Origin: SMBSF63 sp034003545
GTDB taxonomy: Bacteria > Chloroflexota > Anaerolineae > Anaerolineales > Anaerolineaceae
DNA length: 64,000 nucleotides
NCBI GenBank assembly: GCA_964447155.1
Contig: CAYURM010000003.1
Location: forward strand, 62,001 to 126,000
Reading direction: 5' to 3'
Shown here: in pieces, positions 49,976 through 58,536 of the stretch
How positions within the stretch are numbered: position 1 is the first letter of the stretch
How the letters are laid out: each line of letters opens with the position of its first letter
Notes under the pieces: model-generated
What the model was told of the DNA's origin: nothing
What the model saw: only the letters and a program-made list of their open reading frames with translations
The model's database searches: none
Translations under genes and position numbers: made by a program

Positions 49976-51022
49976 ATGGCAAGAATTTTTGATGTTGTTG
50001 AATACGCCAGCGAGATGAAAGATGAGATCGTTCACCGGTTTCCTGAACAGGGTGTGGCAGATTTGCGCATCGGTTCTCAGGTGATCGTCCGGGAATCTCA
50101 GCGGGCGGTGTTTTTCCGTGATGGGAAGGCGCTGGATGTGTTTGGCCCCGGCCGGCACACGATTGCTACGGCGAATATTCCTTTGTTGGTTAATTTCGTT
50201 GGCAAGGCATTCGGAGATCGCACGCCGTTCACCGCTGAAGTGTATTATGTGTCTGTGAAGGAATTTGCTGATCGCAAGTGGGGTACCCCGCAGCCGATCA
50301 TTGTCCGCAATCCAGGGATGGGGCTGGGTGTGGCTTTGCTGCAAGGTTTTGGCACGTACAGTTTTCAGGTGGCAGATCCGATTCAGTTCGTAGCCCAGCT
50401 TGTTGGGGCAACCGGTGTTTATCGGATGTCCGACATCGAGACCCGGCTGCGTACGATGATCCTCTCAAAGCTGCAGGACTTGCTGGGTGAGACTGCGGCA
50501 AACAAGAGCGTGGTTGAACTGATTGGATTGACTGAAGAGTTGGGCGCTGGTGTGCGCGCCAAATTGCAGGATGATTTTGCGGCGATTGGGTTGACTTTGA
50601 AATCATTCTATATTGGCAATCTGAAGCCTTCCGATAAGTCGGCGGAAGAACTGCGGGCGATGGGTATGCTGGATATGCAGACGTATACCCAGCTGCAGGC
50701 GGCAGATGCGATGCGGGACGCTGCCCAGAATCCGAGCGGCGGTGCTGGGCTGACAGCCGGCATTGGCGCAGGAATGGGGATTGGCAACGCATTGCAGCAG
50801 TCCATGTCCGGGATGAATAAATCATCCGAGGCCAGTAGTGGCGCTGCCTCAACAACCCCGACAGCCGGCGCAGTCATGACCCCGGCAGAGGCGGCAGCAG
50901 TCATGCGGGTTTCTGAGGAAGATGTGATTGCTGCGATTGCTGCTGGTGATTTGAAAGCGCGCAAAATTGGGGCTGCATACCGCATCAGCAAGGCTGCTCT
51001 GGATGAGTTTTTGGGCGGATAG
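49976..51022 (+). CDS. SPFH/band-7 protein with C-terminal excisionase-type HTH
   Basis: 348 residues. Residues 1 to about 240 are an SPFH domain of the YdjI/virion-core-like group: VADLRIGSQVIVRESQRAVFFRDGKALDVFGPG at the start, WGTPQPIIVRNPG, and DDFAAIGLTLKSFYIGNLKP. A Gly/Ala/Met/Ser-rich low-complexity linker follows (about 250-300). The last 48 residues (MTPAEAAAVMRVSEEDVIAA, then LKARKIGAAYRISKAALDEFL) match the MerR-like helix-turn-helix 17 domain found in excisionases. Related SPFH proteins usually end in a zinc ribbon. GGGAG lies 8 bases before the ATG. The HTH may bind DNA or serve as a protein-interaction module. Confidence 0.78.
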   Translation: MARIFDVVEYASEMKDEIVHRFPEQGVADLRIGSQVIVRESQRAVFFRDGKALDVFGPGRHTIATANIPLLVNFVGKAFGDRTPFTAEVYYVSVKEFADRKWGTPQPIIVRNPGMGLGVALLQGFGTYSFQVADPIQFVAQLVGATGVYRMSDIETRLRTMILSKLQDLLGETAANKSVVELIGLTEELGAGVRAKLQDDFAAIGLTLKSFYIGNLKPSDKSAEELRAMGMLDMQTYTQLQAADAMRDAAQNPSGGAGLTAGIGAGMGIGNALQQSMSGMNKSSEASSGAASTTPTAGAVMTPAEAAAVMRVSEEDVIAAIAAGDLKARKIGAAYRISKAALDEFLGG

Positions 51023-51045
51023 TGAGATTTGTTTTTGGATGGTTT

Positions 51046-51076
51046 AAACAGGCCGGCGATGAACGCCGGCCTGTTT
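51046..51076 (+). terminator. Terminator after the SPFH gene
   Basis: A perfect 13-bp stem, AAACAGGCCGGCG at 51046-51058 with 51064-51076, has a 5-base loop and ends in GTTTGTTG. Confidence 0.88.
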
Positions 51077-51156
51077 GTTGATATTGACGATTGCGGCTGT
51101 CGTTTGGGGAGGGAAGCCGTTTTCATATCTTTTTTACCGACTGGGAACAGGCCGCG

Positions 51157-51165
51157 TGTTATAAT
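51157..51165 (+). promoter_or_regulatory. Extended -10 promoter of sucCD
   Basis: TGTTATAAT, identical to the extended -10 of scpA, lies 35 bases before the sucC ATG. AGGAG follows as ribosome binding site. Confidence 0.55.
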
Positions 51166-51200
51166 CTTTGTGCTGATCTGAAATTTCATCAGGAGTTAGA

Positions 51201-52343
51201 ATGAGGCTTTACGAGTATCAATCGAAGCTGATACTTGCTAAATACGGAATACCCATTCCGCGGGGGAGAGTTACATCAACTGCAAGTGAAGCAAGGCAAA
51301 TCGCAGATGAGCTTGGCGGAAAAGTAGTTGTTAAATCACAGGTTTTGACAAGCGGGCGCGGCAAAGCAGGGGGGATTTTGCTTGCCAAAAATTCACGCAA
51401 GGCGCAGCAGTTTGTTACCCAGTTGCTTGATATGGAAATCAGGGGCTATCCGGTACGGCGTGTGCTGGTGGACGAGGCTGTGCAGATTGCGGATGCGTGG
51501 TATGTGGCGGTTTGTATTGATCGCAAGATGCGCGCGCCTGTTTTGCTCGCTTCCAGTTTGAAAAATAATTCCAATGGCGATGAGATGGAAGCGCTGTTGA
51601 CTCTTCCTATCAATCCACTCCTCGGGATCAAGGATTATCAAATTCGTGATATTGCTGCCAATATTGGCTTGCCAGAAAAATTCCAGAAACAGTTTATAAA
51701 GATTGTTCATGGACTTTGGCACGCATTTTTTCGCATGGACGCTACCTTGATTGAGATCAAGCCGCTGGTGGTGACGGATGATGGCCGGCTGCTTGCCCTG
51801 GATGCGTTAATGATCGTTGATGATAATGCCAGTTTTCGTCATCCTGAATTTTCGGAATATTGGGATCTTGGTCTTGCGCCTCGGCCTGAGGTGGAAGCAC
51901 GAAAACATGGCCTGGACTATGTTAAGTTGAAAGGGGAGATTGGCTGTATGGTCAATGGGGCAGGGCTGATGATGGCGGTCATGGATATGATTGACCAATT
52001 TGGCGGTCAACCAGCCAATTTTTTGGATGTTGGCGGCGGCGCTGCGCCGGAGAAGGTGGCCGCCGGTTTTCGTCTCCTGCTGTCAGATGATGACGTAAAG
52101 GCTATTCTTGTTAATATTTTTGGCGGCCTGACAAGTTGTGATGATGTGGCAGAAGGTATTTTGATCGCTTTGCAGGAAAGAAAGCTGCGCGTGCCGATTG
52201 TCGTACGGATGGAAGGGATGAAGGCGGGCGAAGCGAGGAAAAAACTGGAAGATGCACATCTTGTTCTGGCGGACACCTTGATGGGTGCTGTCCAAAAAAC
52301 GATCGCATACAGCACTGGAGGGTGGAATGGGGATCTTGCTTAA
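51201..52343 (+). CDS. sucC: Succinyl-CoA synthetase beta subunit
   Basis: The nucleotide-binding subunit of succinyl-CoA synthetase, which interconverts succinyl-CoA and succinate with ATP or GTP formation in the TCA cycle. 380 residues. The ATP-grasp N-terminus is RLYEYQSKLILAKYGIPIPRG, and GGKVVVKSQVLTSGRGKAGGI follows. The C-terminal CoA-ligase domain has GEIGCMVNGAGLMMAVMDMI, NFLDVGGGAAPEKVAAGF and NIFGGLTSCDDVAEGI. CAGGAG lies before the ATG. It overlaps sucD by 17 bases. Confidence 0.93.
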   Translation: MRLYEYQSKLILAKYGIPIPRGRVTSTASEARQIADELGGKVVVKSQVLTSGRGKAGGILLAKNSRKAQQFVTQLLDMEIRGYPVRRVLVDEAVQIADAWYVAVCIDRKMRAPVLLASSLKNNSNGDEMEALLTLPINPLLGIKDYQIRDIAANIGLPEKFQKQFIKIVHGLWHAFFRMDATLIEIKPLVVTDDGRLLALDALMIVDDNASFRHPEFSEYWDLGLAPRPEVEARKHGLDYVKLKGEIGCMVNGAGLMMAVMDMIDQFGGQPANFLDVGGGAAPEKVAAGFRLLLSDDDVKAILVNIFGGLTSCDDVAEGILIALQERKLRVPIVVRMEGMKAGEARKKLEDAHLVLADTLMGAVQKTIAYSTGGWNGDLA

Positions 52344-53190
52344 CGAAGAAAGCCGAATTGTTGTTCAGGGGATTACCGGTTTTCAGGCGGGGGTGCAAAC
52401 ATGGCAGATGCTCGATGCAGGTACCCGGGTTGTTGCCGGGGTGACACCCGGCAGAGGCGGCGAATGGGTGATGGATGGCAAAGTGCCCGTGTTTGCTTCG
52501 GTGAGGATGGCTGTTGCGGCCACGGGGGCAGATGTCAGCGTGATCTTTGTGCCCTCTCATTTTGCACAGGATGCTATTTTTGAAGCGATTGATGCCGGGG
52601 TGAAGCTTATCGTTTGCGTTACGGAAGGGATTCCTGTTCATGATATGCTCCAGGTAAGGCACTATTTGGATCGTCAGGATGTGGTGCTGATTGGACCGAA
52701 TTCTCCCGGGGTGATGACGCCAGGGGAATCTTACGCTGGTGTGATCCCGGCAAATATTGCTATTAAAGGCGGCGTGGGGATTGTTTCCCGTCCTGGTTCG
52801 CTGATGTATGAAGTGCTGAATGTGCTCAAACGCGACGGGGTTGGGGTGAGTACTTGCGTGGGGATTGGCAGTGATCCGGTGAAATGTACGGGTTATGTTG
52901 AAATTTTGAAGCTGTTTGAAAATGACCCGCATACGGAAAAGGTGGTTTTGCTGGGAGAAATTGGGGGAATTGAAGAAGAAGAGGCGGCTGAGTATATCAG
53001 CGAGATGACAAAGCCTGTGATTGGGTATATTGCCGGAAAGACTGCTCCAGTGGGAAGACGGATGGGGCATCTCGGGGCGATCATTGAAGAGGATGTTGGG
53101 ACAGCGCAGGGAAAAATTGACGCCTTGCAACGGTCAGGTGTGCAGATTGCAAGACACCCGGAGGAAATTCCTCAGCTGTTGACAAGGTAG
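52327..53190 (+). CDS. sucD: Succinyl-CoA synthetase alpha subunit
   Basis: The CoA-binding subunit with the phosphorylated histidine. 287 residues: VVQGITGFQAG at the CoA site, VAGVTPGRGGEWV, IGPNSPGVMTPGE, GIVSRPGSLMYEVLNVL and VVLLGEIGGIEEEEAAEYI. The active-site His lies in the APVGRRMGHLGAII segment. The start at 52327 (MGILLNEESRIVVQG) is chosen for homology and because GGAGGG lies directly before it. It pairs with sucC and is followed by a terminator. Confidence 0.95.
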   Translation: MGILLNEESRIVVQGITGFQAGVQTWQMLDAGTRVVAGVTPGRGGEWVMDGKVPVFASVRMAVAATGADVSVIFVPSHFAQDAIFEAIDAGVKLIVCVTEGIPVHDMLQVRHYLDRQDVVLIGPNSPGVMTPGESYAGVIPANIAIKGGVGIVSRPGSLMYEVLNVLKRDGVGVSTCVGIGSDPVKCTGYVEILKLFENDPHTEKVVLLGEIGGIEEEEAAEYISEMTKPVIGYIAGKTAPVGRRMGHLGAIIEEDVGTAQGKIDALQRSGVQIARHPEEIPQLLTR

Positions 53191-53217
53191 ACTGCTATAT
53201 CTTTATGATGCTAAAAA

Positions 53218-53247
53218 AAGTCCTGCAAGCTTTGATTTGCAGGGCTT
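53218..53247. terminator. Bidirectional terminator between sucD and acpP
   Basis: An 11-base arm at 53218-53228 pairs with 53237-53247 with one weak pair. It is preceded by an A-run and followed by CTTTTTT. It lies between convergent genes. Confidence 0.85.
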
Positions 53248-53274
53248 CTTTTTTATAGCCAATCAGAGGTTCAA

Positions 53275-53511
53275 TTAACTGGTATGTTTTTCGATATAAC
53301 TGACTGCATCCGCAACAGTTTTAATCTGGCGGGCTTCTTCGTCTTCAATCGAAATATCGAATTTCTCACAAAAACCATCAATGAGGAAAAACTGGTCCAT
53401 TGAGTCCGCTTTCAGGTCTTCAATCAGACGGGTTTCGGGTTTAATTTCATCACCATCGATTTTCAATACATCAACGATCACTGCTTTTACTTCTTCAAAT
53501 GTTGCGCTCAT
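53275..53511 (-). CDS. acpP: Acyl carrier protein
   Basis: A 78-residue acidic ACP. The phosphopantetheine serine lies in LKADSMDQFFLIDGF (DSM in place of the usual DSL), in the middle of the protein. The helical pattern (TFEEVKAVIVDVLKID, VADAVSYIEKH) is typical. GGAGG lies 6 bases before the ATG. No fatty-acid synthesis gene is adjacent. The only acyl-CoA or acyl-ACP-using enzyme nearby is the alpha-oxoamine synthase at 55.8 kb. It may be the main ACP or a specialised one. Confidence 0.92.
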   Translation of the reverse strand: MSATFEEVKAVIVDVLKIDGDEIKPETRLIEDLKADSMDQFFLIDGFCEKFDISIEDEEARQIKTVADAVSYIEKHTS

Positions 53512-53687
53512 GATTTATTGCCTCCAAAAAAGGGATAGAAAGATTGCTATTACTTCTGATTTTACCCGTCCTGTGCCGGGTGTCAAGTACAAATTAATCA
53601 CCGGCTCCGACAAAAATATGTTGTCAGGATAAGTTTGGTATACTTTCAATATTATACACAAAATCTGTTTTTATCAAGTTGCCAGGT

Positions 53688-54722
53688 ATGGACAGCAAAA
53701 AAAACCTTCCGAAACGTAAAGCGGATCATATCCGTATTAATCTGGAGCAGGATGTCTCTTCCAATTTGACCACTGGTCTGGAGGCTTATCAGTTTGTGCA
53801 TCAGGCTCTGCCAGAGATTGATCTGGCGCAGGTTTCTTTGCGGATTGATTTATTCGGCAGAATGCTTGGGGCACCGTTTTTGATCTCATCGATGACGGGG
53901 GGAACGGACGAGGCGCTGCAATTGAATCGGCGGTTGGCTGCCGCAGCGCAGGAATTTGGTTTTGCGATGGGGGTAGGATCACAACGGGCAGCCATTGAGA
54001 ATCCGGATCTGGCTGATAGTTTTCGTGTGCGGGATTTTGCGCCTGATGTTCTGCTGCTGGCTAATCTGGGGGCGGTCCAGCTAAATCGGGGATACAGCCT
54101 CAGCGATTGTCAAAGGGCAGTGGAGATGATTGAAGCCGATGGGTTGATCCTGCACCTTAATCCATTACAGGAGGCTTTGCAGCCTGAGGGCGAAACAAAT
54201 TTCAAGGGCTTGCTGAAGAAAATTGAGGCGGTTTGTAAAGCTCTGTCCGTGCCAGTGGTGGTGAAAGAGGTGGGTTGGGGGATATCGGAAAATATTGCCA
54301 GGATGCTGGTGGAAGCCGGTGTGGCTGCGATGGATGTGGCTGGTGCGGGGGGCACCTCCTGGTCTCAGGTTGAGATGTACAGGGTAGATGACCCGTATCA
54401 GGCGCAGGTGGCCGCTGCCTTTCGTGATTGGGGCATCCCGACTGCCGAGTCTATTCTGGCTGTGCGCCGGGTAACACAGGATTTGCCGGTAATTGCCTCT
54501 GGCGGCATCCGGAATGGTGTGGATGCTGCCAAATGTCTCGCGCTGGGGGCAGATCTGTGCGGGCTGGCAGGTTTGTTTCTGAAGGCTGCGGCAAAATCGG
54601 ATGAAGACCTTCAGCATACCGCGGAGATGTTAACCCGCCAATTGCGTATAGCCATGTTTTCTGCCGGTGCGGGCGAAATATCTCAACTACATACAAAATT
54701 ATTACAACAGCATAAAAGGTGA
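53688..54722 (+). CDS. fni: Type 2 isopentenyl-diphosphate delta-isomerase
   Basis: An FMN-dependent enzyme that interconverts isopentenyl and dimethylallyl diphosphate. About 344 residues. KRKADHIRINLEQDV at the N-terminus is the substrate-binding signature. PFLISSMTGGT, MGVGSQRAAIE, LHLNPLQEALQPEGE, VVVKEVGWG, VAGAGGTSW and IASGGIRNGVDAAKCLALGADL line the FMN barrel. ATG 53688 has no clear ribosome binding site, and TTG three codons earlier is an alternative. The downstream prenyl synthase starts 3 bases after its stop, so the pair supplies C5 units and extends them. Confidence 0.93.
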   Translation: MDSKKNLPKRKADHIRINLEQDVSSNLTTGLEAYQFVHQALPEIDLAQVSLRIDLFGRMLGAPFLISSMTGGTDEALQLNRRLAAAAQEFGFAMGVGSQRAAIENPDLADSFRVRDFAPDVLLLANLGAVQLNRGYSLSDCQRAVEMIEADGLILHLNPLQEALQPEGETNFKGLLKKIEAVCKALSVPVVVKEVGWGISENIARMLVEAGVAAMDVAGAGGTSWSQVEMYRVDDPYQAQVAAAFRDWGIPTAESILAVRRVTQDLPVIASGGIRNGVDAAKCLALGADLCGLAGLFLKAAAKSDEDLQHTAEMLTRQLRIAMFSAGAGEISQLHTKLLQQHKR

Positions 54723-54725
54723 TTT

Positions 54726-55739
54726 GTGGAACTTACCCAGGCATTTGAGGAATTCCGGCCAGAGATTGAAAAAGAGCTGAAAGATGTGATACAGGAATCT
54801 GTCAGTGAGGAGTATCCTGTGCTGCGCGAAATGCTTTCTTATCATATGGGCTGGGAAGGCGAGGGCGCAGGTCAACAGGTGCAGGGAAAGCGGATCAGAC
54901 CCATGCTGCTGCTGTTAAGCGTGGATGCAGCAGGGGGCAATTGGCGGCAATCTTTGCCGGCAGCGGCGGGAGTGGAACTGCTGCATAATTTTTCGTTGAT
55001 CCACGACGACGTGGAAGATAATGGTGAGCTGCGTCATGGTCGGCCAACACTTTGGGTGAAGTGGGGCGTACCCCAGGCGATCAATGCCGGAGATTTGATG
55101 TTCACCGTTTCTAATCTGGCGATCCTCAAATTGAGGCAGTCTTTCCGTGCAGCGGTGGTTTTGCAAGCACAGGAATTGTTTCAGCAGACTTGTGTAAAGC
55201 TGACCCAGGGCCAATATCTGGATATGTGGCATGAGCATTTGGACGACCTGCCGCTGGATGCGTATTGGTCGATGGTGGCAGGCAAGACGGCAGCTTTGCT
55301 AGCCTGCTGCACTGGAATGGGGGCGCTGCTGGGCGGCGCCGATAGTGCGATGTGTGCGAAATATGGTCAGTTTGGGCACTTGCTTGGCATGGCCTTTCAG
55401 GCGCAGGATGACTTGCTGGGTATCTGGGGGAATGAGGAAGTCATCGGAAAGTCTACGAGCAGTGATCTGTATACCAAAAAGAAAACATTGCCTGTGATTT
55501 TCGGTTTGCAGCAAAACGGAAAATTTGCAGAGCGGTGGCTTTCGGGAGATGTGCGTTTGGAAGAAGTGTCCGAACTGGCAGTCCTGCTGGAACAGGAAGG
55601 CGCCCGCAGATATACGGAGCAGGTGGCTTTTGATCTGACGGCGAAAGCCCGGAAGGCGCTGGAAGAGGTGCTGGGAGGTCACCAGACCGGGAAAGCTTTG
55701 CAGCAATTGACGAATCGATTGATCGGGCGTCAATTTTGA
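54726..55739 (+). CDS. Polyprenyl diphosphate synthase (GGPP synthase-like)
   Basis: A trans-prenyltransferase that condenses isopentenyl diphosphate with allylic diphosphates to make chains for quinones, carotenoids or lipid carriers. 337 residues. The first Asp-rich motif is SLIHDDVEDNGELRHGRPTLW (DDxxD variant DDVED), and the second is FQAQDDLLGIWG. The GTG start follows the fni stop by 3 bases, so translation is coupled. Chain length cannot be fixed from sequence, but small Phe/Ala choices before DDVED resemble C20 enzymes. Confidence 0.9.
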   Translation: MELTQAFEEFRPEIEKELKDVIQESVSEEYPVLREMLSYHMGWEGEGAGQQVQGKRIRPMLLLLSVDAAGGNWRQSLPAAAGVELLHNFSLIHDDVEDNGELRHGRPTLWVKWGVPQAINAGDLMFTVSNLAILKLRQSFRAAVVLQAQELFQQTCVKLTQGQYLDMWHEHLDDLPLDAYWSMVAGKTAALLACCTGMGALLGGADSAMCAKYGQFGHLLGMAFQAQDDLLGIWGNEEVIGKSTSSDLYTKKKTLPVIFGLQQNGKFAERWLSGDVRLEEVSELAVLLEQEGARRYTEQVAFDLTAKARKALEEVLGGHQTGKALQQLTNRLIGRQF

Positions 55740-55831
55740 TGAAGCTGATTGCCGGGCTGTTTTTTCTGGCGATGGGCGTATATTGAAGGATTGGGATCGT
55801 TGATATTATTTTTTCTCATAAAAAGGATGAC

Positions 55832-57013
55832 ATGATGGGACTATTTGAAAAATGCATAAATTATACGGACGCCAAAGATGCAATGGCGCATGGGATTTAT
55901 CCTTACTTCATCGCATTGGAAGAAAGCGAGGGCACGGAAGCGGTGTGTAATGGAAAGCCGCTGATCATGTGCGGATCAAACAACTATCTGGGGTTGACGA
56001 CGCATCCCAAAGTGCGTGAAGCGGCCTGCCAGGCGATCAATCGTTATGGCACCAGCTGCTCCGGCTCCCGATTTCTGAATGGTACCCTGGCACTGCATGA
56101 GCAGCTTGAAACAGAGCTGGCTGAATGGGCAGGCAAAGAAGCAGCGCTCACGTTTACCACCGGCGTGTTGACCAATATCGGCACGATCAGTTCGATTGTT
56201 GGCCGCGGCGATATTGTCATTCTGGACAAGGATGACCATGCCAGCCTGGTGGACGGTGCGGTTTTGAGCGGGGGGAAGATCGAGCGCTACCGCCACGCCG
56301 ATATGGGACACCTGGAGCGGGTGTTAAAGTCCTTACCGGAAGAAGCCGGCAAGCTGCTGGTGGTGGATGGGCTGTTCAGTATGGAAGGAGACCTCGCCAA
56401 TTTACCGGAGATCGTCCCGCTGGCGAAGAAGTACGGTGCGCGGTTGATGGTGGATGATGCTCATGCTATGGGCGTGATTGGCGGCGGGCGTGGTACGGCT
56501 GCTCATTTTGGCGTCACGGATGATGTAGATATCATTATGGGCACATTCAGCAAGTCTTTTGCCTCTTTGGGCGGGTTTATCGCCGGAGATGAAGCGGTCG
56601 TGCATTACATCAAGCACCATGCCCGGGCGTTGATCTTCAGTGCCAGCATTCCGCCGGCGAATGCGGCAGCGGCTTTGGCGGCACTACATATCATGCGGGA
56701 AGAACCGGAACGGATACAGCGCGTGAATGACATCGCAAAGATGATGCGTACGCGTTATCAGGAATTAGGGTTCAATACCGGGCATTCGGTAACGCCGGTC
56801 ATTCCAATTATCATCGGCGATGATGAAATGACTTTCAGAATGTGGAAATGTCTTTTCGAAAACGGGGTGTTTGTCAATCCGGTTATCTCTCCGGCGGTTG
56901 CGCCAGGGCGGCAGCTGCTGCGCACGAGTTATATGGCGACGCACACGGATGCACAACTGGAGCAGGTATTGGACATTTTTCAGAAATGCGGCAAGCAATT
57001 AGGGCTGATTTAG
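55832..57013 (+). CDS. Alpha-oxoamine synthase (serine palmitoyltransferase/KBL/BioF family)
   Basis: A PLP enzyme that condenses an amino acid with an acyl thioester. 393 residues. The PLP Lys is in MGTFSKSFASLGGF, with VDDAHAMGVIGGGRGTAAHF and DKDDHASLVDGAVLSGG upstream. The substrate loop YGTSCSGSRFLNGTLALHEQLE is closer to bacterial serine palmitoyltransferases (GSRFLNGT) than to 2-amino-3-ketobutyrate ligase or BioF as I know them. No threonine dehydrogenase (KBL partner) or biotin genes adjoin. The upstream neighbours make isoprenoids. AAGGATG precedes ATG 55832. The exact substrate is open. Confidence 0.8.
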   Translation: MMGLFEKCINYTDAKDAMAHGIYPYFIALEESEGTEAVCNGKPLIMCGSNNYLGLTTHPKVREAACQAINRYGTSCSGSRFLNGTLALHEQLETELAEWAGKEAALTFTTGVLTNIGTISSIVGRGDIVILDKDDHASLVDGAVLSGGKIERYRHADMGHLERVLKSLPEEAGKLLVVDGLFSMEGDLANLPEIVPLAKKYGARLMVDDAHAMGVIGGGRGTAAHFGVTDDVDIIMGTFSKSFASLGGFIAGDEAVVHYIKHHARALIFSASIPPANAAAALAALHIMREEPERIQRVNDIAKMMRTRYQELGFNTGHSVTPVIPIIIGDDEMTFRMWKCLFENGVFVNPVISPAVAPGRQLLRTSYMATHTDAQLEQVLDIFQKCGKQLGLI

Positions 57014-57032
57014 CATTTTGTTGGTAAGATTA

Positions 57033-57060
57033 ACACCGGCGCTGGAAACAGCGCCGGTGT
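57033..57060 (+). terminator. Terminator after the oxoamine synthase gene
   Basis: A perfect 12-bp stem, ACACCGGCGCTG at 57033-57044 with 57049-57060, has a GAAA tetraloop and is followed by TTTTT. Confidence 0.95.
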
Positions 57061-57153
57061 TTTTGGATGATCGCGACTATATTTCGTGTAGCGATTGATT
57101 GATGTGACGTGCAGGTGATTGTAACCACATCAGAAGTTGTGTGCTGGCCGGGA

Positions 57154-57171
57154 TAACGACTGAAGTCGTTA
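57154..57171. repeat. Short palindromic repeat (TAACGAC-TGAA-GTCGTTA)
   Basis: Seven-base arms around TGAA, followed by CTACAAA, match a kind of dispersed intergenic palindrome I recognise from other bacterial genomes. It lies in the leader of the HAD-like gene. Confidence 0.5.
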
Positions 57172-57209
57172 CTACAAAAGGTGAATTTATTTTTTTGCGG
57201 AGGGAATGT

Positions 57210-58418
57210 TTGGAAACAACGATTTGTTTGTTTGATATTGACGGTGTGCTGGTGCAGCCAGCGGGGTACCGGGCGGCGGTGAAGGCGACAATGGATTATT
57301 TTCTTGACCAACTGGGCTTTCAGCAGGAAATGTATGGCGAGGAAATTGCGGTTTTATTTGAGTCGCTGGGGGTCACCAGTGAATGGGATATGATGCCGAT
57401 TTCCCTGGCGATTGTGCTGGATGCTGCATTTGCCGCTCAGCCGCCTGCGGAAGCGCTTTCCAGCCTGGAGGCAGTGCTGGCCTGGGGACAAGAAGGGCGG
57501 ACCGATGTCCAGGTGGATATGCGGAAAGCCATTAAGGCTTTGGCCCCCAGGTTTATGAATGCAGAAATCCCTGCGGAAGCACTGCTGCGCAGCCTGGAAG
57601 TAGACCGAAAGGGTGCCTTGAGTCATCTTTCTCTTGAGCTGCTTGAGGAGATGCTGGGGAATACGCGCAGCGTGGAGAAATCGGTGATCACCCGCATTTC
57701 CCAAAACATCATCCTGGGCAACGAAGATTTTGAGGCAGTGTACGGGCTGGCCCCGCTTTTTTTCGGAGAATCTTATTTAAAAACCCGTGACAGGCTGATG
57801 CTGGAACCGGGATTGTATCAACAAATTCGCGCGGCAAAACAGGCTGGAGGGTTCTATTATGCGGCCTATACAGCGCGGCCGTCCTTCCCGCCGAAAGAGA
57901 TCAAAACCAACCTGCTGGGCTATTCGCCGGAAGCGGAGCAGGCGCTGGCGCTGCTGGATGCGGAACCGATTCCCCTGATTGGGTATGGACGGCTGAATTA
58001 TCTGGCTGAGCAAATGAACAGCAAACCGGACGCGATCCTGAAGCCGGCCCCACTGCAGGCGCTGGCTGCGCTGGCCGCCGCGGTGACCGGGACGGAATAT
58101 CCGTCCTTATTGTGGGCGCTGGAGACTTATTCCCGCTCCAGTGCGGGAAAGGTGCAGCCGCTGGATGTGGAAGGTGCGCAAGATGTAGCGAATCAACTGC
58201 CGCGCAAATTCAGCCTGCATGTTTTTGAAGATTCATCGGTGGGGATCACTGCCGGGCATAAGGCAGCGGCAATCCTGAATCAAGACGGATATGAGGTGGA
58301 ATTCCATGCGTGGGGGGTGGCTACGGAGGAGGATAAGAAAGCGGCGCTTGCCCAGGTGGGGGCGCAGATTTTTCCGACCGTAAATGAGGCGGTGCGGGCA
58401 GCGTTGAATTTGGATTGA
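57210..58418 (+). CDS. HAD-superfamily-like protein of unknown substrate
   Basis: 402 residues. The N-terminus ETTICLFDIDGVLVQPAGYRAAV carries the HAD nucleophile motif DxDGV. The middle part is a large helical insertion (about 60-230) unlike common phosphatases. The C-terminal part contains KFSLHVFEDSSVGITAGHKAAAIL, where a HAD motif IV-like acidic pair (EDSSVGI) appears. This suggests a HAD hydrolase with a big cap domain. The start is TTG 57210, with GGAGGG 5 bases before it; no ATG in frame fits. It is monocistronic and flanked by short palindromic repeats. Confidence 0.65.
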   Translation: METTICLFDIDGVLVQPAGYRAAVKATMDYFLDQLGFQQEMYGEEIAVLFESLGVTSEWDMMPISLAIVLDAAFAAQPPAEALSSLEAVLAWGQEGRTDVQVDMRKAIKALAPRFMNAEIPAEALLRSLEVDRKGALSHLSLELLEEMLGNTRSVEKSVITRISQNIILGNEDFEAVYGLAPLFFGESYLKTRDRLMLEPGLYQQIRAAKQAGGFYYAAYTARPSFPPKEIKTNLLGYSPEAEQALALLDAEPIPLIGYGRLNYLAEQMNSKPDAILKPAPLQALAALAAAVTGTEYPSLLWALETYSRSSAGKVQPLDVEGAQDVANQLPRKFSLHVFEDSSVGITAGHKAAAILNQDGYEVEFHAWGVATEEDKKAALAQVGAQIFPTVNEAVRAALNLD

Positions 58419-58457
58419 GGATTCATTTCAGAGTCATTCAAATCAACGGTGAGTTTT

Positions 58458-58481
58458 GGTGCGTTCAACTACGAACGCACC
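58458..58481. repeat. Short palindromic repeat (GGTGCGTTC...GAACGCACC)
   Basis: Nine-base perfect arms at 58458-58466 and 58473-58481 surround AACTAC and are followed by CTAC. This resembles the widespread GGTGCGTT/AACGCACC intergenic repeat family. It could also act as terminator of the HAD-like gene. Confidence 0.5.
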
Positions 58482-58536
58482 CTACAACTACCTGCCTGAG
58501 CAGTTACGAAAATTATTAGCAAATGAGGGGTAGTGT

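Noticed and set aside
52111..53130. Open minus-strand frame of 339 codons opposite sucC/sucD
   Set aside because: His/Pro/Arg-rich antisense product over two well-defined TCA-cycle genes.
53621..53644. TTGTCA and TATACT upstream of fni as a promoter
   Set aside because: The spacer is only 12 bases, too short for a standard sigma-70-type promoter.
55739..55786. 15-codon hydrophobic frame (MKLIAGLFFLAMGVY) overlapping the stop of the prenyl synthase gene
   Set aside because: Too short to support. It could be a translationally coupled micropeptide, but nothing distinguishes it from chance.
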